DNA of 64,000 nucleotides from JAFLCA01 sp041907145 (GTDB lineage: Bacteria > Bdellovibrionota_C > UBA2361 > JAFLCA01): contig JAYRHW010000283.1 in the NCBI GenBank assembly GCA_041907145.1, forward strand, positions 1 to 64,000. Reading direction: 5' to 3'. Shown here one piece after another: positions 27,730 to 36,798 of this stretch. Under the pieces are notes generated by a model. That model worked only from the letters and a program-made list of their open reading frames with translations. It did not search any database and had not been told where the DNA came from. The number at the start of each line of letters is the position of its first letter. Positions within the stretch are counted from its first letter, which is position 1. The translations under genes and the position numbers were made by a program.

Positions 27730-28284
27730 TCAAACTTCCATCACTTCTTTTTCTTTTGCGGCCGCAGCCTTATCTATCTCCGCGATATAGCGGTCGGTAA
27801 TTTTTTGGATCTCTTCTTGCCCTCGGCGCAGGTCGTCAGCGGCGATTACCTTGTCCTTCTCCTGCTTCTTCAATAGATCAATGCCCTCCCGGCGATGATT
27901 GCGAATCGAGATCTTTTCATCCTCGCTCATCTTGTGCAATTTCTTGACCAGCTCCTTACGCCGATCCTCAGTCAGCGAGGGGATCGCTATGCGAATCATC
28001 GACCCATCGCGTGATGGATTCAGCCCGAGATCAGCTTGGCGAATGGCCTTCTCGATGCTATCGACAGCACCGCCGTCATATACCTGTATGGTCAGCAGCC
28101 GGGGCTCCGGGGCATTAAGGAGCCCGAGGCTCTGCAGTGGAGTTTGGGTGCCGTAGTAATCTACCGTAAGACCATCGAGCAAACTCGTGCTTGCTCTGCC
28201 CGTACGTAGGCGCTGCACCTCCTTCTTGAAGTGTTCAACGGTCTTCTTACATTGCTCCTCAACGTTGCCGAACTTGCCTGCCAT
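27730..28284 (-). CDS. frr: Ribosome recycling factor
   Basis: With EF-G it splits post-termination ribosomes. The 184-residue protein has the conserved LRTGRASTSLLDGLTVDYYG segment near residue 28 and the C-terminal helix region EDRRKELVKKLHKMSE, with the typical length. I take the ATG at 28284, which has AGGTG six bases upstream, in place of the in-frame GTG at 28293. It follows pyrH, the usual order tsf-pyrH-frr. Confidence 0.96.
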   Translation of the reverse strand: MAGKFGNVEEQCKKTVEHFKKEVQRLRTGRASTSLLDGLTVDYYGTQTPLQSLGLLNAPEPRLLTIQVYDGGAVDSIEKAIRQADLGLNPSRDGSMIRIAIPSLTEDRRKELVKKLHKMSEDEKISIRNHRREGIDLLKKQEKDKVIAADDLRRGQEEIQKITDRYIAEIDKAAAAKEKEVMEV

Positions 28285-28313
28285 ACGATTCACCTACGAT
28301 GTAAATGAAAATC

Positions 28314-29051
28314 TTAGCGCTTGCCGTTAATCTCGCTATGAACCAAGGTGCCTATCTTGTGTCCGGTTACCACGCGCTTCAAGTTACCCTCGACGCCGAT
28401 ATTGAAAACGATAATCGGCAGCTTGTTGTCCATGCACAAGGATATTGCCGCCGCATCCATCACCTTGAGCTCTTTGCTCAGGACCTGCAGAAACGTCAGC
28501 TCTTCGAAGGGAACGGCGTCGCAATTCTTGGCTGGGTCGGAGTCATAGACGGCATCCACTTTAGTTCCCTTGAGGAGGACGTCCGCTCCTATTTCCATCG
28601 CGCGCAAGCTTGCCGCAGTGTCCGTGGTAAAGTAGGGATTTCCCGTTCCGCAGGAAAAGATTACAACTCGATTTTTTTCGAGGTGGCGAGTAGCTCTACG
28701 TCGGATATACGGCTCCGAAATCTGCCGCATTTCAATTGCCGACATTACGCGGGTATCGATGCCGCGCTGCTCTAGAACGTCCTGGAGGGCCAGCGCATTG
28801 ATTGCGGTTCCAAGCATTCCCATGTAGTCGCCCGAGGATCGATCCAAGCCCTGAGCGCCAGCCTGGATACCACGGAATATATTACCGCCCCCAATGACAA
28901 TGCCGAGCTCGACTCCGAGCTCGTATACCTCGAATATCTCTTTAACGAGGCGCCCAATGACTTCCGAATCAATCCCGAAGCCTCTGTCCCCAGCTAAAAT
29001 TTCTCCGCTTAGCTTGAGAAGAATTCTCCGGAATTTCAATGGCTGTGTCAT
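28314..29051 (-). CDS. pyrH: UMP kinase
   Basis: Hexameric amino-acid-kinase-fold enzyme phosphorylating UMP to UDP. The 245-residue protein has the N-terminal [18 protein letters not shown] motif, [13 protein letters not shown] near residue 55, [13 protein letters not shown] near 72 and [17 protein letters not shown] near 138. Normal length. It lies between tsf and frr; regulation is expected to be allosteric (GTP/UTP), and nothing unusual is visible in the leader. Confidence 0.97.
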   Translation of the reverse strand: MTQPLKFRRILLKLSGEILAGDRGFGIDSEVIGRLVKEIFEVYELGVELGIVIGGGNIFRGIQAGAQGLDRSSGDYMGMLGTAINALALQDVLEQRGIDTRVMSAIEMRQISEPYIRRRATRHLEKNRVVIFSCGTGNPYFTTDTAASLRAMEIGADVLLKGTKVDAVYDSDPAKNCDAVPFEELTFLQVLSKELKVMDAAAISLCMDNKLPIIVFNIGVEGNLKRVVTGHKIGTLVHSEINGKR

Positions 29052-29084
29052 GGGCGCCCTGTCCTTACAAGAGGATAAGCAAAA

Positions 29085-29741
29085 TTAGGCTCCGGAGGTC
29101 ATGGACATAACTTCGTCCACGAAGTTAGCCTGAGACTTGGCAATGCCTTCGCCGACCTCGAAGCGCTGTATGCGTCGCACGACGACCTTCTCACCGACCT
29201 TCATGCTAAGCTCATCCACGACATCCTTGATGGACCTCTTTCCGCTATCGTCCTTCACGAAGATTTGACGCACCAGCACGTTATCTTCGAAAAATTTTTC
29301 GAGCTTGCCCGGCAAAATCTTATCGGCTTTTGCTTTCTGGGCATCGTTTAGCTGCTCCAGGAGAATTTCCTTTTCCTTCTCCAAAATAGCAGCAGGAACG
29401 TCCTCGACATTGACATACTGCGGTCGCATCGCCGCCACATGCATAGCAATATCGCGAGCTACAGACTTGAATTCCTCACCGCGAGCGACGAAGTCGGTCT
29501 CGCAGTTAAGCTCGACAACCGAAACTACCTGGTCTCCGGCATGCACATACACGCCGAGAGTGCCCTCAGCGGCTGTCTTGCCTGCGCGCTTCCCGATGTC
29601 CTTGAGCCCCTTCTTCCGCAAAATTTCCACAGCGGCTTCCATCGAGCCCTTGGCTTCGGTAAGTGCAGCCTTGCAGTCCATCATCCCTGCACCGGTCTGC
29701 TCACGAAGCTGCTTCACTAAATCAGCTGATACTGCATTCAT
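29085..29741 (-). CDS. tsf: Elongation factor Ts
   Basis: Guanine-nucleotide exchange factor for EF-Tu. The 218-residue protein has the UBA-like N-terminal domain with LREQTGAGMMDCKAALTEA, then GTLGVYVHAGDQVVSVVELN and the EF-Tu contact TDFVARGEEFK. It is shorter than the 283-residue E. coli protein, with one reduced C-terminal domain, as is common in cyanobacteria and several delta-like lineages. It is 29 bases downstream of rpsB. Confidence 0.96.
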   Translation of the reverse strand: MNAVSADLVKQLREQTGAGMMDCKAALTEAKGSMEAAVEILRKKGLKDIGKRAGKTAAEGTLGVYVHAGDQVVSVVELNCETDFVARGEEFKSVARDIAMHVAAMRPQYVNVEDVPAAILEKEKEILLEQLNDAQKAKADKILPGKLEKFFEDNVLVRQIFVKDDSGKRSIKDVVDELSMKVGEKVVVRRIQRFEVGEGIAKSQANFVDEVMSMTSGA

Positions 29742-29770
29742 ACTCCCTCCTTAGGTTCCGTTGCTCGACT

Positions 29771-30613
29771 TTAAGCAGAAGCTGCCGCCGCGGCTTCCTC
29801 TGCTGCCGGCGCGGCCTGAATCGAGGCTGACTGTTCATCGCGATTCTTCTCTTCCTTAGGCCGGCGCGCTTCATATTCAGCCCGACCCTGAGCAACCGCA
29901 TCCGCCATCGCTGCAGTGAAGAGCTTGATGGTGCGAGCAGCATCGTCATTAGAAGGAATAGGAAACTCGATCTGGTTTGGATCGGCGTTGGTATCGACCA
30001 GCGCTACAACCGGAATATGCAGGCGGCGAGCCTCCGCTACAGCGATCTCTTCTTTGATGACGTCGATAACGAATACCAAATCAGGCAACTTCTTCATTCC
30101 GCGAATACCGCCCAGATTTGCTTCGAGCTTGACGAGCTCCTTACTGATCATCGTCTTCTCTTTCTTGGCCAAGCGAATCTTCGACTCAGGATTCTCAGCT
30201 TGAGCGAGCAAATCTTCCATTCTACGCATACGGTCGATGGATGATTTGAGGGTTTGAAAATTACTCAGAGTGCCGCCCAGCCACCGCGTCGTAACATGCA
30301 GAGCGCCGCAGCGATGAGCTTCGTGACGCACGCACTCGCGAGCTTGCTGCTTGGTTCCAACGAACAGTACTGTTCCACCACGGCTCGTGGTGTCCACCAC
30401 ATATTTGCGCGCACGCTCCCAGAGCTTCAGTGTGTTGTCCAAGTTGATAATATGAACGTCATTACGGGAGCCAAAGATGAAGGGCAACATCTTAGGATTC
30501 CAACGGTGCGTCTGATGTCCGAAATGAGCTCCGGCATCGAGCATAGTCTTGATGGTAACTTGAACTGGATATGCGGGGGCTTCGTACGACCCCGAATTGG
30601 TCGGATTAGTCAT
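29771..30613 (-). CDS. rpsB: 30S ribosomal protein S2
   Basis: Component of the small ribosomal subunit needed for S1 docking. The 280-residue protein has GAHFGHQTHRWNPKMLPFI near residue 27, GTKQQARECVRHEAHRCG and WLGGTLSNFQTLKSSI, then VVALVDTNADPNQIEFPIP. It carries an additional C-terminal tail rich in Ala and Glu. GGAG lies eight bases before the ATG. It heads the series rpsB-tsf-pyrH-frr-uppS-cdsA-dxr-rseP-tsaB. Confidence 0.97.
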   Translation of the reverse strand: MTNPTNSGSYEAPAYPVQVTIKTMLDAGAHFGHQTHRWNPKMLPFIFGSRNDVHIINLDNTLKLWERARKYVVDTTSRGGTVLFVGTKQQARECVRHEAHRCGALHVTTRWLGGTLSNFQTLKSSIDRMRRMEDLLAQAENPESKIRLAKKEKTMISKELVKLEANLGGIRGMKKLPDLVFVIDVIKEEIAVAEARRLHIPVVALVDTNADPNQIEFPIPSNDDAARTIKLFTAAMADAVAQGRAEYEARRPKEEKNRDEQSASIQAAPAAEEAAAAASA

Positions 30614-30763
30614 TATATGTACTCCGTCTTAGTTGAGCCTCCCCAGGTTCAAGGACAAATAGCGAGAACGAGCTCGATATTCACCAAGACGTGAGTGCTC
30701 AACGAGCAACTCACCAGAACCCAGGTGTGAATTTTTAGCTCCGGGAAAGTAGCACCTAACGCG

Positions 30764-30781
30764 AAAAAGAGCAATTGCTCT
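30764..30781 (-). terminator. Candidate terminator after the purine genes' neighbour region
   Basis: On the minus strand AGAGC and GCTCT form a 5-bp stem around an AATT loop, followed by five T residues. It lies 15 to 32 bases past the purQ stop codon in the 182-base gap before rpsB. The stem is short, so activity is uncertain. Confidence 0.4.
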
Positions 30782-30795
30782 GGAAATAAAGCAGG

Positions 30796-31494
30796 TTATG
30801 CCCCGATAGAGGACTCAAAAATCCTGCGTCCTGCCTCCCCGCCTACATACCCGACTATCTTTTCGGCGGCCCTCTCTGGGTGCGGCATGAGACCCACTAC
30901 ATTACGCCCCTTGCTGCAGATGCCTGCTATTGAATGCATAGCCCCGTTCGGGTTGCACGACCTGTCATTATGATCCACCCTGCCGCTAAAATCGCAGTAT
31001 CTAAATACAACCTGCTCATTATCCTCGAGGCTCTTGACCGTATCGCTGTCGGCGAAGAAGTTCCCTTCGAAATGCGCGATCGGACAGCATACGACCGTCC
31101 CGGGTTGAATGCCCTTGGTAAATGGCGTGGAACTCTGCTCCACCTTGACGCTCACGAACTGAGAGAGAAATTTCATCGGTAAGTTCTGCAGAAGCACCCC
31201 GGGAAGGAGCTGAGCTTCACACAGAATTTGGAATCCATTGCAGATCCCTAACACCGGGCCTCCGCGGTCGGCAAATGCCCGCACTTCACCCATGATAGGG
31301 GAAAGCTTTGCCAGGGCGCCGGTTCGTAAATAATCACCGTGCGAAAACCCTCCCGGGATAACGACGATATCGGGGCTGCCAAGGTCGGTCTCGCGATGCC
31401 AAACCGATCGCACCCTCTGACCGAGCAGTCCGTACAGATGCAAAACATCATGATCGCAGTTCGAACCGGGAAATACGACGACCGATACCTTCAC
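30796..31494 (-). CDS. purQ: Phosphoribosylformylglycinamidine synthase subunit PurQ
   Basis: Glutaminase subunit of the fourth purine step, supplying ammonia to PurL. The 232-residue class I amidotransferase has the nucleophile motif GICNGFQILCEAQLLPG near residue 85 and the catalytic His-Glu in GLMPHPERAAEK near 205. It is seven bases downstream of purS, with which it forms the PurL-PurQ-PurS complex; the matching small-type purL is not in the window. Confidence 0.96.
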   Translation of the reverse strand: MKVSVVVFPGSNCDHDVLHLYGLLGQRVRSVWHRETDLGSPDIVVIPGGFSHGDYLRTGALAKLSPIMGEVRAFADRGGPVLGICNGFQILCEAQLLPGVLLQNLPMKFLSQFVSVKVEQSSTPFTKGIQPGTVVCCPIAHFEGNFFADSDTVKSLEDNEQVVFRYCDFSGRVDHNDRSCNPNGAMHSIAGICSKGRNVVGLMPHPERAAEKIVGYVGGEAGRRIFESSIGA

Positions 31495-31501
31495 GTCCGA
31501 C

Positions 31502-31741
31502 CTATAGGAATTTTATTTCGTAATTTTCAATAATCGGATTCGCGAGCAGCTTCTGGCAGATAGTCTCGATTTCCTTGCGCCCGGCTTCCTCGCTCTCCGC
31601 CTTGACGGAAAGTTCCACCAACTTACCGACCCGAATATCGGCAATCCCCGAGAATCCGTTGTCTGATAGGCCGCGTTCGATAGCCTTGCCCTGAACATCG
31701 AGCACCCCATTCTTCAGACGTACAAGCACTTGCGCGCGCAT
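31502..31741 (-). CDS. purS: Phosphoribosylformylglycinamidine synthase subunit PurS
   Basis: A 79-residue structural subunit that bridges PurQ and the short form of PurL. The sequence follows the family closely: VRLKNGVLDVQGKAIERGL at the N-terminus, then GFSGIADIRVGKLVEL, and the C-terminal ANPIIENYEIKF. Its presence implies the three-subunit FGAM synthetase instead of the large fused enzyme of E. coli. It sits between purB and purQ. Confidence 0.95.
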   Translation of the reverse strand: MRAQVLVRLKNGVLDVQGKAIERGLSDNGFSGIADIRVGKLVELSVKAESEEAGRKEIETICQKLLANPIIENYEIKFL

Positions 31742-31751
31742 AACTACCTCA

Positions 31752-33053
31752 TTATAGCGTGGATTTCTTAGCTCGATCGAAAATCATATCAACATGTTTG
31801 GTATGCCTTTTCAAGTCAAACGCCGATTCGACTTCCTTCGCACTCATCACAGCTGAAATCTTGGTATCAGCGAGAACTCGCGCCTTGAGATCTGGGCCCC
31901 CCTCCCAAGCCGCCAATGCGTGTTGCTGCACCAGACGATAAGCATCTTCGCGTACCATCCCTCTATCAACCAATGCGATGAGCAAGGTACCGGAGAAAAC
32001 CAGTCCGCGGGTATGCTCCAGATTTTCCTGCATGCGCTGAGGATAGACGACAAGTCCGGAGATTAGGCTCGCAAATCGGGCCAGCATGAAGTCCATGAGG
32101 ATACACGCATCAGGCGCCGCCACGCGTTCAACCGAGCTATGACTAATATCCCGCTCATGCCAAAGAGGGACGTTCTCGAGCGCGGCTGCCGAATAGCTAC
32201 GGACGAGTCTGGCAAGTCCGCTCAGGTTCTCACTCAAGATGGGATTGCGCTTATGCGGCATGGCGGAGGACCCTTTCTGCCCCGCAGAGAACTTTTCTTC
32301 AGCCTCGCGAACCTCTGTGCGCTGCAGATGGCGAATCTCGACGGCACAACGCTCTATCGAGCAGGCAAGGAGCGCCAGCGCCGAGAAAAAGCTGGCGTGA
32401 CGGTCACGGGACACTATCTGAGTTGGCACAGGCTCGGACTTTAGGCCCAAAGCCGAAAAAACATGCGCCTCGACCTTAGGCGAAACCGAAGCATAGGTAC
32501 CTACCGCCCCTGCAATTTTTCCTACAGCGACCTCGTCGATCGCTGCTACGAGGCGCCTCCTTGCGCGCCGCAGTTCCGCGTACCACCCCGCTAACTTGAG
32601 CCCAAAAGTCGTAGGCTCGGCGTGAATGCCATGGCTTCGGCCCACGCAGGGGGTGTACTTGAATTCTTCAGCACGCTTCCAAAGAGCATCACACGCGGCA
32701 TCAAGCCCCCTTAACAATAGCTCCCCCGAGCGCTTCAGCTGAACAGCCAAAGTGGTATCGAGAAGATCGCTCGAGGTCATTCCCCGATGCAGGACTCGGG
32801 CCTCCGGCCCGACATGCTCGGCAACATTAGTGAGAAATGCGATGACGTCGTGCTTGACCTCCTCTTCGATTGCAAGCACTCGGGCGGTATCAAATGCGCC
32901 GCGCGCCTTGACGGCCGCAAGCGATTCCTTCGGAGCAGATCCTTCCATTACCATTCCCTCAAGCGCCAATGTCTCGACCTCAAGCCAAATCTTGAAGCGG
33001 TTCTCATCCGACCATAGATTGCTCATCTCGGGACGGGAATAGCGCGGAATCAT
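31752..33053 (-). CDS. purB: Adenylosuccinate lyase
   Basis: Catalyses two fumarate-releasing steps of purine synthesis. The 433-residue protein opens with the typical MIPRYSRPEMSNLWSDENRF, has GMTSSDLLDTTLA near residue 85, the catalytic His in GRSHGIHAEPTTFGLK near 140, and the signature loop SSAMPHKRNPI near 263. I use the ATG at 33053; the frame extends to a TTG at 33086, which adds 11 residues not typical for the family. It leads purB-purS-purQ. Confidence 0.96.
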   Translation of the reverse strand: MIPRYSRPEMSNLWSDENRFKIWLEVETLALEGMVMEGSAPKESLAAVKARGAFDTARVLAIEEEVKHDVIAFLTNVAEHVGPEARVLHRGMTSSDLLDTTLAVQLKRSGELLLRGLDAACDALWKRAEEFKYTPCVGRSHGIHAEPTTFGLKLAGWYAELRRARRRLVAAIDEVAVGKIAGAVGTYASVSPKVEAHVFSALGLKSEPVPTQIVSRDRHASFFSALALLACSIERCAVEIRHLQRTEVREAEEKFSAGQKGSSAMPHKRNPILSENLSGLARLVRSYSAAALENVPLWHERDISHSSVERVAAPDACILMDFMLARFASLISGLVVYPQRMQENLEHTRGLVFSGTLLIALVDRGMVREDAYRLVQQHALAAWEGGPDLKARVLADTKISAVMSAKEVESAFDLKRHTKHVDMIFDRAKKSTL

Positions 33054-33128
33054 CGTGTAGTTCTCACTGATAGGCGTCCAAGCCAAGAGTAGAAAATGAG
33101 CGGAGAAAAATCAATCAACAGGCTTGGT

Positions 33129-33890
33129 CTACAGGGCCAGCATCGGTGTCTCACGCTGCACGCAAGCGCATATGAGCGTTCCAAGGGAACCTCCCGCGAG
33201 CTGCGATTCAGCGGCCTTCAACGCCAGCTCCGGTGTATTGCTGTTCTCGCTGAGATGCCCCAAGACCACGTGCTCCAGATCTCCGTGCATTATCTCCGCC
33301 AAAAAGGAGCTCGCACAGTCGTTGCTCAGATGGCCATGTGAGGAGGAGATCCGTTGCTTGAGCTCCCAAGGATAGTCGCAAGAGCGCAGCATCTCTTCAT
33401 CGTGATTGGACTCTAGAACCAAGGCGTTCGATCCACGCAGCGACTCTCGCACCAGAGGGGTAACCTTCCCCAGGTCGGTGGCTTGCGAGAATTTAATTCC
33501 TCGCGCCGAGATCGAGAAGCCCACCGGATCGCTGGCATCGTGCACGATACTGAATGGCGCTATATCCATCTCTCCAATACTAAAAGCCCGACCAGTCTCG
33601 AAAAACTCCAACGCGAACAAGCCCCTCAAAGAGCGAGCCGCACCGCGATTCGCGTACACAGGAAGCTTGAACTTTCGACTCATCACCGGGACGCCATGGA
33701 TATGGTCTCGATGCTCATGGGTAACGATGATTGCATTCAAGCTGCGGGGATCGACACCCACCGACTCAAGTCGCCGCTCGGTTTGCTTGGCGGATAGCCC
33801 ACAATCGATCAAAATACGGGTATCGCCGCTTTCGAGATATGTACAATTCGCACGACTGCCGCTGGTAAGAACTGAGAACCGCATGGACAC
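33129..33890 (-). CDS. YycJ-family metallo-beta-lactamase-fold hydrolase
   Basis: A 253-residue MBL-fold protein with the N-terminal LTSGSRANCTYLES motif, the metal motif THEHRDHIHG near residue 57 and GHLSNDCASS near 185, with GHLSEN further on. This pattern is that of the YycJ/WalJ group, proposed to be 5' exonucleases active in DNA repair or replication-linked processes. The start at 33890 is 42 nt from the next upstream element of a divergent gene pair. The exact substrate is not shown by the sequence. Confidence 0.85.
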   Translation of the reverse strand: MSMRFSVLTSGSRANCTYLESGDTRILIDCGLSAKQTERRLESVGVDPRSLNAIIVTHEHRDHIHGVPVMSRKFKLPVYANRGAARSLRGLFALEFFETGRAFSIGEMDIAPFSIVHDASDPVGFSISARGIKFSQATDLGKVTPLVRESLRGSNALVLESNHDEEMLRSCDYPWELKQRISSSHGHLSNDCASSFLAEIMHGDLEHVVLGHLSENSNTPELALKAAESQLAGGSLGTLICACVQRETPMLAL

Positions 33891-33955
33891 AGGCTAGCGG
33901 GCTGTCTCGCTTCTGGCAATTTGAAAAGTGGTCGGTCTGGTGGTAGAAGTCTTTC

Positions 33956-34906
33956 GTGGGCATGCCACTCGAACCCCCTCTTCCCATCGGAATCATAGGC
34001 GCCGGAGCAGTCGGCCTAGGCCTGGCTGCTCATCTCTCTAAGATCGTGCCGGTTACCGTTGTCGCTCGCTCCAATAAGCTTGAACAACTTAAACGCTCCG
34101 ACCCTCCTCCAGGAGTAAGCTATGTTGGATCGTTGAGTGCTCTACCGCTGCAGGTCGGTTCGTTATGGGTCTGCACCAAGGCCTTTGCCGCTCCGGACGC
34201 GCTCAAGGCCGCCGAGTTTCTCTTCAGTCCAACCTGCCCGGTAGTCGTCTTGAGCAACGGGCTGGGCGTTTATCAGGAATGTGCCGAGCTGATAGCGCGC
34301 CGAGCGCCGATAGTACGTGCGCTTGTAAGCACCGGGTTCGTTGAGACATACGACGCAGTGGTCCAGACTGGCCAGCTCAAGGTAGCGCTCGCTGCCTCTT
34401 CTGAGTATGAGTCGTCGCTGCGAACAGTTGAATCCATTTTGCTGGCGGCCGGCGCCGTTGTCACGATTGAGTCAAATGTGGCGACTGCCGAGTGGCGCAA
34501 AGCACTCCTCAACGTCGTGACCAATCCGATATGCACCCTCGTTCGCTCCAGTAATAAGGCCCTCATTGAGGATAGCGATCTCTCCCAACTTGCCGTTCAA
34601 ATTCTAGGTGAAGCTCGCTCGGTCGCCCTAAAGGAGGGTTTTTCATTTCCTGATCTCACCAACGAATATATTTTCTCTCTGGTAAAATCAGTCGGAGATA
34701 ATAGAAATTCGCAGCTCATCGACCTGGAGCGTGGTCGCAAATCAGAGATTGACTACGTCCTAGGACGGATTATTCGGATTGCGAAATCTTACGACCTACC
34801 CGTCCCGCGCTGCGAGACGCTGTATGCCTTATGCCGTGCCACAGAAAGGAATATGATCTCGGCTCCGCCTAACCCCGCGGCAGCCCTAAAACCCTCTCCG
34901 CTATGA
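33956..34906 (+). CDS. 2-dehydropantoate 2-reductase family protein
   Basis: A 316-residue NADPH-dependent ketopantoate reductase-like enzyme of the PanE/ApbA family; the family reduces 2-dehydropantoate in the coenzyme A pathway. It has the Rossmann motif IGIIGAGAVGLGLAAHL near residue 11, the catalytic Lys in EWRKALLNVVTNPICTL near 180, and NSQLIDLERGRKSEIDY near 245. No other pan genes are near, so it could be a paralogue with a different keto-acid substrate. Its end overlaps the convergent acyl-CoA dehydrogenase by 38 bases. Confidence 0.85.
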   Translation: MGMPLEPPLPIGIIGAGAVGLGLAAHLSKIVPVTVVARSNKLEQLKRSDPPPGVSYVGSLSALPLQVGSLWVCTKAFAAPDALKAAEFLFSPTCPVVVLSNGLGVYQECAELIARRAPIVRALVSTGFVETYDAVVQTGQLKVALAASSEYESSLRTVESILLAAGAVVTIESNVATAEWRKALLNVVTNPICTLVRSSNKALIEDSDLSQLAVQILGEARSVALKEGFSFPDLTNEYIFSLVKSVGDNRNSQLIDLERGRKSEIDYVLGRIIRIAKSYDLPVPRCETLYALCRATERNMISAPPNPAAALKPSPL

Positions 34907-36017
34907 TGGAGCGCTGAATCTCGGAGGTTCCAGCGGCTATCGTTCGTCCACGAGAATAAAGGTAACGGTGGACGTCCGCATGCGCTGCTCCGTGCTCGCC
35001 TCCAGCGGACTTCAGTGGATCGAGCTCCAGCGCAAGCTTAGCGATGGACTGAAAAGACTCTGACCATAGTAATTTATCAAGAGACCCTTCCGGCCCTGGA
35101 GGCTTACCGTCAGCGTAAGAAAGGAGGTGCTCGTATGCGAGCGCACGAATGGCGCATGCTCGGGAAATCTCGCGAGCCAGCGCAGGCCGCAGCTCAGGTC
35201 GCGGACGATCGCGATAGCGGGCTACTAATTCACGCAGCGCCACCTCCGATTGCAGCTGCCGAGCGAAGGTCAAGACCACGCGCTCGTACATCAGCGTGGA
35301 AATTGCTATCTTCCAGCCATCTCCGACCTGACCGACGACATTTTCCTGTGGCACGAAGGTCTTATCGAAAAAGACCTCATTAAATTCCAAATCCCCGGAA
35401 ATTTGTTTCAGTGGGCGGACACTGATGCCGGCGCTCTTCATGTCAACGAGAAGGTATGAAAGACCTTCGTGCTTTTTGCCACTTGCGTCAGATGTGCGGC
35501 AAAGAACGAAACACCACTGCGCGATATGCGCAAAACTTGTCCAGATCTTTTGTCCCTCGAGGAGGAATCCGCCCTGAGAAGGAGTGGCGCGTGTTTTGAT
35601 CGCCGCAAGATCGCTACCGGCGCCTGGTTCAGAAAATCCCTGACACCAAACCTCAGTGCCGTTCAATATGGCTGCGAGGTAACGCTTCTTCTGCTGCTCA
35701 TTTCCGTGCCGGATCAGTACGGGACCCACCATCGTCAGCCCGAACAGTCCAAGGAGCTGCGGCGCACGGGCACGCACCAGCTCCTCCTGCACAATAGCTT
35801 CCTCCACAAGACTGAGGGACCTCCCCCCAAACTCCTTCGGCCAATGCACGCCGACCCAATTGCCGCTCGCGAGCGTCTGCTGCCACTCACGACCCACGCG
35901 GACGAAAGTTTCAAGTGAAGAATTATCTCCGTATGACGGAGGAGGATGCGCGACGAGCCACTTGCGCAATTCCTCGCGAAAGCGCTCACGCTCGTCAGAA
36001 AGTGCGAGTTTGAGCAC
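34869..36017 (-). CDS. Acyl-CoA dehydrogenase family protein
   Basis: A 382-residue acyl-CoA dehydrogenase-fold flavoprotein, distinct from the one at 421-1566. It has WCQGFSEPGAGSDLAAIKT near residue 125, RTIAAGTSEIQRSIIAER near 360 and ends ERVLGLPRG. The segment that carries the catalytic Glu as YEGTS in classical enzymes here reads AAGTS, as in the branch including many mycobacterial FadE proteins, where the base lies elsewhere or in a partner subunit. It is three bases upstream of... the pgl stop lies on its far side: pgl ends at 36020, so it follows pgl by two bases and closes the pentose phosphate operon. Confidence 0.88.
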   Translation of the reverse strand: MLKLALSDERERFREELRKWLVAHPPPSYGDNSSLETFVRVGREWQQTLASGNWVGVHWPKEFGGRSLSLVEEAIVQEELVRARAPQLLGLFGLTMVGPVLIRHGNEQQKKRYLAAILNGTEVWCQGFSEPGAGSDLAAIKTRATPSQGGFLLEGQKIWTSFAHIAQWCFVLCRTSDASGKKHEGLSYLLVDMKSAGISVRPLKQISGDLEFNEVFFDKTFVPQENVVGQVGDGWKIAISTLMYERVVLTFARQLQSEVALRELVARYRDRPRPELRPALAREISRACAIRALAYEHLLSYADGKPPGPEGSLDKLLWSESFQSIAKLALELDPLKSAGGEHGAAHADVHRYLYSRGRTIAAGTSEIQRSIIAERVLGLPRG

Positions 36018-36019
36018 CC

Positions 36020-36772
36020 TTAGCCCTTATGCCTGCTTAGTTTCGCGGCGGCTCCGGAGTCCAAAAAGAAGGTCACACGCTCCGCTGCGGATTCGAATAA
36101 ACGAGCGGGGTACTTTGCCGCAGGCTCGTCCGACTCCAGAATCTGTCGCATGATGTCTGCTTTGTTGTCACCCTTGACGATGAAGAAGATCTTTCGTGCT
36201 CCGAACAATGCGTCAGGAGTCATCGAAATTCTTGGCTTACCATCCTCAGGATGGGTCACGGCTGCGCATAGAGAATTACCGCGTGCCCCAATCAGAGGCG
36301 AACCAGGAAAAATCGAAGCGGTGTGCCCATCTTCTCCGACTCCCAACAGGACGATATCGAACACAGGCAACTCGTCCGCTCCAAGCTTCTCGCCATTGCG
36401 AACTGCCGCCGCGTACGCCCGGGCCCCCTCCTCGGGCGACTTAAGGCTCGTATCGACGGGATGAATTACAGGTGTCTGTCCCGAGACCTGGCTAAGCAGT
36501 GTCTCCTGGGTCATTTTAAAATTGCTCATGTTATCGCTGTGAGGAACCCAGCGCTCATCGCCCCAGTACAGCACCAACGAGCCCCAGTCCACATCCTCCA
36601 CCCGCGGCGGCTTAGAAAGCGCCCGGTAGATTGAGCCTGGAGTACTGCCGCCAGCCAGCACCACAGAGCACCGGCCGCGTTCATTGAGCGCCTCGCGGGA
36701 CGACGCAACGATCTCGTCTGCCACGGCACCCGCGAACAGTTTAGGCTCTATAATTTCTACCGTGGCCTTCAT
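36020..36772 (-). CDS. pgl: 6-phosphogluconolactonase
   Basis: Hydrolyses 6-phosphogluconolactone, the second oxidative pentose phosphate step. The 250-residue protein belongs to the NagB/SugarP isomerase-fold DevB type: VVLAGGSTPGSIYRAL near residue 38, WGDERWVPHSDNMSNF near 70 and LLGVGEDGHTASIFPGS near 145 with the catalytic His. It is 26 bases downstream of the opcA-like gene and follows zwf, matching pathway order. Confidence 0.94.
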   Translation of the reverse strand: MKATVEIIEPKLFAGAVADEIVASSREALNERGRCSVVLAGGSTPGSIYRALSKPPRVEDVDWGSLVLYWGDERWVPHSDNMSNFKMTQETLLSQVSGQTPVIHPVDTSLKSPEEGARAYAAAVRNGEKLGADELPVFDIVLLGVGEDGHTASIFPGSPLIGARGNSLCAAVTHPEDGKPRISMTPDALFGARKIFFIVKGDNKADIMRQILESDEPAAKYPARLFESAAERVTFFLDSGAAAKLSRHKG

Positions 36773-36798
36773 ATATTTCCCAGGACTAGTCCGCGAAT

